Assembly (NCBI GenBank): GCA_035544515.1
Contig: DATKEG010000235.1
Location: 1 to 16,650 of the forward strand
DNA: 16,650 nt
Source: DATKEG01 sp035544515
GTDB taxonomy: Bacteria; Acidobacteriota; Vicinamibacteria; Fen-336
Direction: 5' to 3'
Part shown: positions 7,033-16,650 of the stretch, one piece after another
How positions within the stretch are numbered: position 1 is the first letter of the stretch
Layout: the number at the start of each line of letters is the position of its first letter
Position numbers and translations under genes: made by a program
The notes under the pieces: model-generated
Told to the model about the DNA's origin: nothing
What the model saw: only the letters and a program-made list of their open reading frames with translations
Database searches by the model: none

Positions 7033-7578
7033 TCATCTCCACTGCCAATCGTCGAAGCGATCCAGGCTGGCGTCGTCGGGCAGGACGGCCAGGGCGACGT
7101 TCAGGAACGTGAGCACGTGGGTCCCCGGCTCGATGTGGCCGCCCGCGGCCTTCTCCTGGTCCGCCACCGTGATGTGCGGATGCAGGCGACCGTCGATGAC
7201 GTAGCCGCCGACGTTCAGCACGTCCTGGGGGCGGTCGACCTTCATGAACACGTCCTTGGTGGGCAGCTCCTGCGTGCTCACGACGTGGACGTGATAACGG
7301 ATGAGCGACCCGAACCCGCCCACGATCACGGCGTTGCGGATCTTCTGCTCGGCGATGCCGCTCTTCAGCCCCTCGAGCACGTCCGTGCCGTTGCGCAGGC
7401 GGATCATGACCATGCGGGTGACGGGTGCCGTCGTCGTGTAGGCCGGCGGCGCCGGTCCACGCCGGTCGGCGGCCGCGGCCGCGCTTGCGGGTGGGGGCGC
7501 GGGCGAAGCGTGGCCGGCCGGGGCCGGCGACAGGTTCACGGCGAGAGCGGTTACCAGGGCCAGCGACGGTTTCACCAT
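7033..7578 (-). CDS. Exported PPC/DUF296-domain protein
   Basis: The 181-residue protein begins with a signal peptide (MVKPSLALVTALAVNLSPAP, likely cut near GHA-SP at residue 24), followed by an alanine/proline-rich linker to about residue 50. Residues about 54-165 form a PPC (DUF296) domain: MVMIRLRNGTDVLEGLKSG, NAVIVGGFGSLIRYHVH, and the HPH...GGH pattern. In that pattern His133, His135 and His148 match the histidines that bind a metal in solved bacterial and archaeal members. The domain is best known from plant AT-hook proteins and small trimeric cytoplasmic bacterial proteins of unknown role, so an exported version is unusual. The ATG is fixed by a strong GGGAGGAG upstream. It is transcribed divergently from the EamA permease and is convergent with the isomerase. 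Function is unknown; DNA binding is unlikely outside the cytoplasm. Confidence 0.82.
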   Translation of the reverse strand: MVKPSLALVTALAVNLSPAPAGHASPAPPPASAAAAADRRGPAPPAYTTTAPVTRMVMIRLRNGTDVLEGLKSGIAEQKIRNAVIVGGFGSLIRYHVHVVSTQELPTKDVFMKVDRPQDVLNVGGYVIDGRLHPHITVADQEKAAGGHIEPGTHVLTFLNVALAVLPDDASLDRFDDWQWR

Positions 7579-7581
7579 GTG

Positions 7582-7589
7582 CTCCTCCC
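7582..7589 (-). promoter_or_regulatory. Strong ribosome binding site of the PPC-domain gene
   Basis: On the minus strand this reads GGGAGGAG; GGAGG ends five bases before the ATG. It is one of the best Shine-Dalgarno sequences in the window and fixes the start so that the signal peptide is included. Confidence 0.7.
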
Positions 7590-7607
7590 TCTCAGCGCAG
7601 GCGCGCC

Positions 7608-7637
7608 ACGGTACGTCCGGCCGCCGGCGAGCGTCAA
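7608..7637 (-). promoter_or_regulatory. Candidate sigma-70 promoter of the PPC-domain gene
   Basis: On the minus strand TTGACG (7637-7632, five of six consensus bases) is followed after 18 bases by TACCGT (7613-7608, three of six). Transcription would begin near 7601, leaving a short leader containing the ribosome binding site. The -10 element is weak, so this is a pattern match only. Confidence 0.35.
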
Positions 7638-7680
7638 CGCTTTTCTGCCAATGGCGACGCGCGGGCTAACATCCGCGCCG

Positions 7681-8577
7681 ATGAAGGCGTCCCCGCCCGC
7701 TTCGCGCCCCGACGACCTGCCGAAGGGCGCGCTGCTCATGGTCACGTCCGCGCTGCTCTTCGCCTTGATGGGCGTCGCGGTGAAGCTCGCCGCGCAGACG
7801 CTGCCCAACGCCATGGTCGTGTTCTTCCGCAACGGCGTCGGCCTGCTGGCGCTGGCGCCGTGGCTGTGGCGGCTGGGCTGGTCGGGGCTGCGCACGCGCC
7901 ACCTCGAGGAGCACGTCATCCGCAGCCTGGCCGGCCTGGCCTCCATGTACTGTTTCTTCTACGCGCTCGCCCACCTGCGGCTGGCCGACGCCATCCTGCT
8001 CAACTACTCGATCCCGCTGTTCATGCCGTTCGTGGAGAGCGCCTGGCTGGGCGAGCCGTTCCCGCGCCGGCTCTGGGGCGTGATCCTGTTGGGCTTCGCC
8101 GGCATCGTGCTCATCCTCAAACCGGGGATGGACCTGTTCGAGCCGGTGGCGCTGGTCGGCCTGCTCTCCGCGCTCTTCGCCTCGGTGGCCCAGGTCGGCG
8201 TCCGGCGGCTCACCCGGACTGAGCCGGTGGAGCGCATCGTCTTCTATTTCGGCGTGATCGCCACGGCCGTCTCGGCCGCGCCGCTCGCCCAGGAGTGGCG
8301 GACGCCGCCCGCCTCGATGTGGGGGCTGCTGGCCGCGCTGGGGATCGTGGCCACCGCCGGCCAGCTCACCCTCACGCGCGCGTACTCCCACGCCCCGGCC
8401 ACGCGCGTGGGACCGTTCATCTACAGCGCGGTCGTGTTCGCGGCGCTGCTGGACTGGCTCTTCTGGGACATGCTGCCGGACCGGCTCTCGCTGGCCGGCG
8501 CCCTGCTCGTGATCACGGCCGGCGTGCTGGCGCTGCGCGTGCGCCCCGAGCCGCCACCCGCGGCGGCGGCATCGTAG
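7681..8577 (+). CDS. EamA/DMT-superfamily permease
   Basis: The 298-residue membrane protein has two tandem EamA repeats of about five helices each (roughly 14-140 and 155-290), as in the ten-helix drug/metabolite transporters. Typical text includes GALLMVTSALLFALMGVAVKLA and FFRNGVGLLALAPW in repeat one, and SALFASVAQVGVRRLT, LTLTRAYSHAPATRVGPFIYSAVVFAALLDWLFW and DRLSLAGALLVITAGVL in repeat two. Length is normal. The family exports amino acids, nucleotides or other metabolites; the substrate cannot be predicted. ATG at 7681 is the first start giving a proper N-terminus, although no ribosome binding site is visible. It reads divergently from the PPC-domain gene (about 100 bases between starts) and its stop is 16 bases from that of the convergent dinG-like gene. 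Confidence 0.92.
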   Translation: MKASPPASRPDDLPKGALLMVTSALLFALMGVAVKLAAQTLPNAMVVFFRNGVGLLALAPWLWRLGWSGLRTRHLEEHVIRSLAGLASMYCFFYALAHLRLADAILLNYSIPLFMPFVESAWLGEPFPRRLWGVILLGFAGIVLILKPGMDLFEPVALVGLLSALFASVAQVGVRRLTRTEPVERIVFYFGVIATAVSAAPLAQEWRTPPASMWGLLAALGIVATAGQLTLTRAYSHAPATRVGPFIYSAVVFAALLDWLFWDMLPDRLSLAGALLVITAGVLALRVRPEPPPAAAAS

Positions 8578-8593
8578 CGGTACGGCGCCGAGC

Positions 8594-10510
<1,917 letters not shown>

Positions 10511-10552
10511 CGCGAGATCCTACCGCGAGGGCCGGCGGGGCCTGGGCCGAAA

Positions 10553-11827
10553 CTACGCGCGGGCGAGCGCCCTGTCGTACGCCTCCAACCGCGAAGCGTA
10601 CAGCGGGAACGAATCACAGAGCTTGTGGACGTCGCGCTTCACGGCGGCCAGCTCGGATTCGTCGTCCACCGCGTGGAGGGCCCGGGAGATGAGCCGGCCG
10701 ATCCGCTCCATGTCCGGCTCCTTCATGCCGCGCGTGGTCAGCGCGGGCGTGCCGATGCGGACGCCGGAGGCCACCATGGGCGAGTTCGTGTCGAAGGGGA
10801 TGGTGTTCTTGTTGACGGTGATGCCCGCGCGGTCCAGGGCCGCCTCGGCCACCTTGCCCGTGATCCCGCGCGCGAAGACGTCGATCAGCATGAGGTGGTT
10901 GTCCGTCCCGCCCGAAACCAGCCGCCAGCCCTCGTCCACGAGCGTGGCGGCCAGCGCCGCGGCGTTGGACACGATCTGCTGCTGGTACGCCTTGAACTCG
11001 GGCTCCAGCGCCTCCTGGAAGGACACGGCCTTGGCCGCGATCACGTGCATGAGCGGCCCGCCCTGCAGGCCGGGGAAGACGAGCTTGTCCACCTCCTTGG
11101 CCCACTGCGCCTTGCACATGATGAAACCCCCGCGCGGGCCGCGCAGCGTCTTGTGCGTGGTGCTGGTCACGAACTCCGCGTGCGGGATGGGGCTCGGGTG
11201 CAGCCCGGTGGCCACGAGGCCCGCGATGTGCGCGATGTCCGCCATGATGACCGCTCCGCACTCGTCGGCCGCCTTCCGCACCGCCTGGAAGTCGATGGTG
11301 CGCGGGTAGGCCGAGGCCCCCACCACCACCATCTTCGGGCGGTGCTCGCGCGCGAGCGCGGCCATGGCCTCGTAGTCGATCCGCTCGTCCTCCTTGCGCA
11401 CGCCGTAGGGCACGACCTGGAACATGCGGCCGGAGAAGTTCAGCGGGTGCCCGTGCGTGAGGTGGCCGCCGTGCGAGAGGTTCATGCCCAGGATGGTGTC
11501 GCCCGGCTTGAGCGCGGCCATGTAGACGGCGGTGTTGGCCTGGGCGCCGGCGTGGGGCTGCACGTTGGCGTGGTCGCAGCCGAACAGGCGCTTGAGCCGC
11601 TCGATGGCGAGGGCCTCCACCACGTCCACGTGCTCGCAGCCCCCGTAGTACCGCTTCCCCGGGTACCCCTCCGCGTATTTGTTCGTGAGCACGGTGCCGA
11701 GCGCCTCGAGCACCGCCTCGGAGACGAAGTTCTCGGAGGCGATCAGCTCGAGCTGCCGCCCCTGGCGGCGGGTCTCGTTGCGGATGGCGTCGGCCACCTC
11801 GGGGTCGGTGCGCGAAAGGTGTTCCAT
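10553..11827 (-). CDS. glyA: Serine hydroxymethyltransferase
   Basis: The 424-residue cytoplasmic PLP enzyme converts serine plus tetrahydrofolate to glycine plus 5,10-methylene-tetrahydrofolate, the main one-carbon source. It is close to canonical GlyA throughout: QLELIASENFVSEAVLEALG, TNKYAEGYPGKRYYGG, NVQPHAGAQAN, MADIAHIAGLVATG (Asp197 and His200 contacting PLP) and TSTTHKTLRGPRGG with the Schiff-base Lys226. Length is typical (about 415-420), with nothing missing. The ATG at 11827 lies ten bases after the rpiB stop, so the two genes are one transcription unit, and the dinG-like gene follows. The folate link to the PTPS-like gene 10 kb away is only thematic. Confidence 0.98.
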   Translation of the reverse strand: MEHLSRTDPEVADAIRNETRRQGRQLELIASENFVSEAVLEALGTVLTNKYAEGYPGKRYYGGCEHVDVVEALAIERLKRLFGCDHANVQPHAGAQANTAVYMAALKPGDTILGMNLSHGGHLTHGHPLNFSGRMFQVVPYGVRKEDERIDYEAMAALAREHRPKMVVVGASAYPRTIDFQAVRKAADECGAVIMADIAHIAGLVATGLHPSPIPHAEFVTSTTHKTLRGPRGGFIMCKAQWAKEVDKLVFPGLQGGPLMHVIAAKAVSFQEALEPEFKAYQQQIVSNAAALAATLVDEGWRLVSGGTDNHLMLIDVFARGITGKVAEAALDRAGITVNKNTIPFDTNSPMVASGVRIGTPALTTRGMKEPDMERIGRLISRALHAVDDESELAAVKRDVHKLCDSFPLYASRLEAYDRALARA

Positions 11828-11837
11828 CGGCCGGATG

Positions 11838-12275
11838 TTACTCCCGATCGATCTTGCCCACGCGCCCGAGGTGGCGCCCCCCGGCGAACGGCGTCTTGAG
11901 CCACACGTCGAGGATCTTCTCCGCCTCGCCCTCCCGCAGCGTGCGCGCGCCCAGCGCGAGCACGTTGGCGTCGTTGTGCTCGCGGCTCAGGCGCGCCGTC
12001 TCCTCGTTCCAGGGCAGCGCGGCGCGCACGCCGCGGTGGCGATTGGCGGCCATGGCCATGCCCTGGCCGCTGCCGCACACCAGCACGCCCCTTTCCGCCT
12101 CTCCGCGGCTGACCGCGCCCGCGACCGCGTGCGCGAAGTCGGGATAGTCGACGGCGTCCGCGGACGCGGGGCCCGCATCGCGGTACTCCACGCCCAGCCG
12201 ATCCAGCACGCGCTTGAGGCGCTGCTTCAGCTCGAAGCCGGCGTGATCGGACCCGATGACGAGGGGAAGGGCCAT
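11838..12275 (-). CDS. rpiB: Ribose-5-phosphate isomerase B
   Basis: The 145-residue RpiB/LacAB-family enzyme interconverts ribose 5-phosphate and ribulose 5-phosphate in the pentose phosphate pathway. Signature parts are GSDHAGFELK (Asp10, His11), VDYPDFAHAVA, the active-site loop VLVCGSGQGMAMAANR with the catalytic base Cys67, and the conserved LSREHNDANVLALGART (His100, Asn101). The usual Thr of the CGTG loop is Ser69, a conservative change seen in the family. Full length. It starts the leftward operon with glyA and dinG, and is divergent from the bactofilin gene across about 75 bases. Confidence 0.97.
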   Translation of the reverse strand: MALPLVIGSDHAGFELKQRLKRVLDRLGVEYRDAGPASADAVDYPDFAHAVAGAVSRGEAERGVLVCGSGQGMAMAANRHRGVRAALPWNEETARLSREHNDANVLALGARTLREGEAEKILDVWLKTPFAGGRHLGRVGKIDRE

Positions 12276-12314
12276 GTGAGATAGCGCACGCGAGGCGGAC
12301 GGGTTCGCCCTCAG

Positions 12315-12320
12315 AGTATA
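12315..12320 (-). promoter_or_regulatory. Candidate -10 box upstream of rpiB
   Basis: On the minus strand this reads TATACT, five of six consensus bases, in an otherwise GC-rich spacer. Transcription would start near 12308, giving a leader of about 30 bases before rpiB. No good -35 is present at 16-18 bases. Confidence 0.35.
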
Positions 12321-12338
12321 GGTTGGCTACCGTCCTTC

Positions 12339-12345
12339 AGGAGGT
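12339..12345 (+). promoter_or_regulatory. Perfect Shine-Dalgarno of the bactofilin gene
   Basis: AGGAGGT lies four bases before the ATG at 12350. It is a full match to the anti-Shine-Dalgarno and rules out the in-frame TTG at 12323 as the start. It suggests strong translation. Confidence 0.85.
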
Positions 12346-12349
12346 CCCC

Positions 12350-12784
12350 ATGTCCACCCCCTCTCCCGACAGCGCCGTCCTCGACCGCCACGCCTCCCTC
12401 TCCGGCACCGTCTCGGGGCACGACCTCGTGGTCCTCGGCTCGCTCGACGGCGATCTGCGCCTGAGCGGCCGGTTGCACATCGCCGCCGGCAGCCGCCTGC
12501 GCGCGAAGGTCCAGGCCAGCGTGGTCGAGCTCGACGGCGACTTCGAGGGCGAGGTGCGCACGGAGATCCTGCGCGTGGCGGCGAGTGCCCGCGCCAAGGG
12601 CGTGTTCTTCGCGGAGCGGATCTCCATCCAGGAGGGCGCGCTGCTCGAAGGCGACGTGCAGGCGCCGGCCCTGGCCGCCCCGCCCGCGGCTCAGGCCGCG
12701 GAGACGGCGCTCCCGCCCGCCGACGAGCCTTCCGAGGAGCCCGCCGAGCCCGAGATGCTGGCCGCGACGGCCGCGATGGCCTGA
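12350..12784 (+). CDS. Bactofilin (polymer-forming cytoskeletal protein)
   Basis: The 144-residue protein has a bactofilin (DUF583) domain of about 90 residues: a right-handed beta-helix repeat visible as GTVSGHDLVVLGSLDGDLRL, LHIAAGSRLRAKVQA, VVELDGDFEGEV and ISIQEGALLEGDVQA. A low-complexity Ala/Pro/Glu tail from about residue 105 is typical of the disordered ends of these proteins. Bactofilins self-assemble without nucleotide into filaments used in cell shape, stalk formation or chromosome anchoring. The perfect AGGAGGT and ATG fix the start. The gene reads in the same direction as the rlmI-like and clpB genes, with 30 bases to the former. There is no neighbouring M23 peptidase, a frequent bactofilin partner, so the role here is open. 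Confidence 0.88.
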   Translation: MSTPSPDSAVLDRHASLSGTVSGHDLVVLGSLDGDLRLSGRLHIAAGSRLRAKVQASVVELDGDFEGEVRTEILRVAASARAKGVFFAERISIQEGALLEGDVQAPALAAPPAAQAAETALPPADEPSEEPAEPEMLAATAAMA

Positions 12785-12814
12785 GCCGGACCCTGTCCGC
12801 GCGCCGCGGGTAGT

Positions 12815-13990
12815 ATGGGCGCCATGCCCGAGCCCGCGGTGGTCGTCACCGGCAAGGGGGAGGCCCGCGTCCTGCGCGGCCATCCCTGGGTCTTCCGCTC
12901 CGACGTGGCCCGCTCCGACGGCGCGGCTCCGGGCGCCGTGGTGCGCGTCGTCGGCCCCCGGGGCCGGCCGCTGGGGTTCGCCTTCCACTCCTCGCGGTCG
13001 GAGATCCGCCTGCGGATCGTCTCCCGCGCGGAGTCGCTGCCGGCCGACTTCCTGCGCGTGCGCCTCGGGGAAGCCCTGCGCTGGCGCGAGACGATCGCGC
13101 CGGACGCCCTCGCCTGCCGCCTCGTCCACGGCGAGGGCGACGGCCTGCCCTCGCTGGTGGTGGACCGTTACGGCGACTACCTCGTCGTCCAGACGCTCTC
13201 GCAGGCCACGGAGGCGCTCAAGGACCGGATCGTCGAAGGGCTGGTGGACCTGCTCCATCCGCGCGGCATCCTCGAGCGCAACGACCCGCGCGTGCGCGAG
13301 CTGGAGGGCCTGGAGCGGCGGGTGAGCCTGCTCCACGGAGAAGTGCCGGAAGTCGTCGCCGTCGAGGTCGGGAGCGTGCGGTTCGAGGCCGACCTCTGGA
13401 GGGGCCAGAAGACGGGCCTCTTCCTCGACCAGCGCGAGAACCAGCTCATGGCCCGCGGCTATGCGCGGGGCCGGGTGCTCGACGCCTTCACGTACAACGG
13501 CGGCTTCGCGCTGCAGGTGGCGCCGCGCGCGGACGAGGTCCTGGCCGTGGACGTCTCGGCCGACGCCGTCGCCCGCGTGCGCGCCAACGCCGCGCTCAAC
13601 GGCGCCACGAACGTCACCGCGCGCGAGGCCAACGTCTTCGACCTGCTGCGCGAGCTCGTGGACGCGGGCGAGCGGTTCGACACGGTCGTCCTCGACCCTC
13701 CGGCCTTCGCCAAGAGCAAGGGCGCGGCGGAGAAGGCGCGGCGCGGCTACAAGGAGATCAACCTGCGCGCGCTGAAGCTGCTCACGCCGGGCGGCTGCCT
13801 CGTCACCTGCTCGTGCTCGTACCACGTGCACGAGGAGGAGTTCGAGCAGATCCTCGCCGCCGCGGCCACGGACGCCGGCGCGCCCACGGTGGTGGTGGAG
13901 AAACGCCGCCAGGCGCGCGACCACCCCGTGGTGCTGGGCGTGCCGGAGACGTATTACCTGAAGTGCTTCGTGCTCCGGAAGCTGGCGTAG
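12815..13990 (+). CDS. rlmI: Class I rRNA methyltransferase, RlmI-like (23S rRNA m5C)
   Basis: The 391-residue protein has a PUA RNA-binding domain (about 9-75, with RVLRGHPWVFRSDV), a central EEHEE-type region (VHGEGDGLPSLVVDRYGDYLVVQ), and a Rossmann methyltransferase domain. The latter shows GLFLDQRENQ, VLDAFTYNGGFAL (SAM motif I, 221-233), VLAVDVS, the catalytic LDPPAFAKSK (293-302) and the cysteine motif TCSCSYHV (Cys332, Cys334). E. coli RlmI methylates C1962 of 23S rRNA and is 396 residues, so this is full length. Two ATGs, 12815 and 12824, are possible; neither has a strong ribosome binding site, and I took the first. Paralogues with other rRNA targets exist, so the exact position modified is inferred. 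Confidence 0.92.
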   Translation: MGAMPEPAVVVTGKGEARVLRGHPWVFRSDVARSDGAAPGAVVRVVGPRGRPLGFAFHSSRSEIRLRIVSRAESLPADFLRVRLGEALRWRETIAPDALACRLVHGEGDGLPSLVVDRYGDYLVVQTLSQATEALKDRIVEGLVDLLHPRGILERNDPRVRELEGLERRVSLLHGEVPEVVAVEVGSVRFEADLWRGQKTGLFLDQRENQLMARGYARGRVLDAFTYNGGFALQVAPRADEVLAVDVSADAVARVRANAALNGATNVTAREANVFDLLRELVDAGERFDTVVLDPPAFAKSKGAAEKARRGYKEINLRALKLLTPGGCLVTCSCSYHVHEEEFEQILAAAATDAGAPTVVVEKRRQARDHPVVLGVPETYYLKCFVLRKLA

Positions 13991-14028
13991 AGCTGCTCGG
14001 ACGGATCACACGCATCAGGCGACGGCCT

Positions 14029-14057
14029 TTGACAGTTGCGCGTCGAAGTCCTACGTT
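14029..14057 (+). promoter_or_regulatory. Candidate sigma-70 promoter of clpB
   Basis: TTGACA (14029-14034, perfect -35) is followed after 17 bases by TACGTT (14052-14057, three of six). Initiation near 14064 would leave a very short leader starting at the ribosome binding site, which is a caution. No sigma-32 consensus or CIRCE element is seen in the 83-base gap. Confidence 0.42.
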
Positions 14058-14061
14058 CGAC
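14042..14061. repeat. Inverted repeat overlapping the clpB -10 region
   Basis: GTCGAA (14042-14047) and TTCGAC (14056-14061) are perfect reverse complements separated by eight bases. The site covers the spacer and -10 of the candidate clpB promoter, where a dimeric repressor could act. Six-base arms can arise by chance in this composition, so the role is only suggested. Confidence 0.4.
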
Positions 14062-14063
14062 TC

Positions 14064-14069
14064 GGAGGA
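14064..14069 (+). promoter_or_regulatory. Ribosome binding site of clpB
   Basis: GGAGGA ends four bases before the ATG at 14074. It supports this start, from which the N-terminal domain aligns with known ClpB. Confidence 0.75.
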
Positions 14070-14073
14070 TCCG

Positions 14074-16650
<2,577 letters not shown>

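Noticed and set aside
10511..10552. GC-rich imperfect hairpin between glyA and dinG as a terminator
   Set aside because: There is no T-tract in the direction of transcription, and the short gap fits co-transcription better.
12311..13924. 537-codon open frame on the minus strand
   Set aside because: It is antisense to the bactofilin and rlmI-like genes and has no recognisable domain.

Overview
This is a very GC-rich (about 70% by eye), densely coded bacterial stretch with 13 well-supported genes, one probable gene remnant and one doubtful partial frame at the left edge. No rRNA, tRNA, CRISPR array, insertion sequence or phage gene was seen. The source looks like an uncultured, metabolically versatile soil or sediment bacterium. 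A tripartite tricarboxylate transporter, a PadR-type remnant and a cobalamin-dependent diol dehydratase would fit groups such as Rokubacteria/Methylomirabilota, Acidobacteria or the former Deltaproteobacteria. That placement is a guess from gene content and base composition.

Left part (about 1-7030) is an accessory metabolic region around a divergent promoter area near 3.2-3.4 kb. Leftward run a coenzyme-B12-dependent diol/glycerol dehydratase, with large and medium subunits fused in one chain, then its small subunit (4-base GTGA overlap), then a 6-pyruvoyl-tetrahydropterin-synthase homologue whose active-site motif is of the ExxHGH type. Rightward run a fusion of a TctC-like solute-binding protein with a TctB-like membrane domain, then TctA, then a hydroxypyruvate-isomerase-like TIM-barrel enzyme. 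The intergenic gap carries a 21-codon remnant of a PadR-family regulator. Together these suggest uptake of a small organic acid and catabolism of C3 or similar hydroxylated compounds. The actual substrate cannot be read from the sequence.

Middle part (about 7030-8580) holds an exported PPC/DUF296-domain protein, facing left, and a divergent EamA/DMT-family permease.

Right part (about 8590-16650) is conserved housekeeping sequence. A leftward operon rpiB-glyA-dinG encodes ribose-5-phosphate isomerase B, serine hydroxymethyltransferase and a DinG-like helicase that lacks one of the four iron-sulfur cysteines. A rightward set encodes a bactofilin, an RlmI-like rRNA methyltransferase and the ClpB disaggregase. 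ClpB runs off the right edge, probably only a few codons short of its end, and is preceded by a candidate sigma-70 promoter overlapping a 6-base inverted repeat.

The observations most worth following are the TctC-TctB fusion, which dispenses with the first TctB membrane helix in a topologically sensible way, and the fused dehydratase without the usual microcompartment-targeting extensions. The cysteine-to-glycine change in DinG and the PTPS active-site variant come next.
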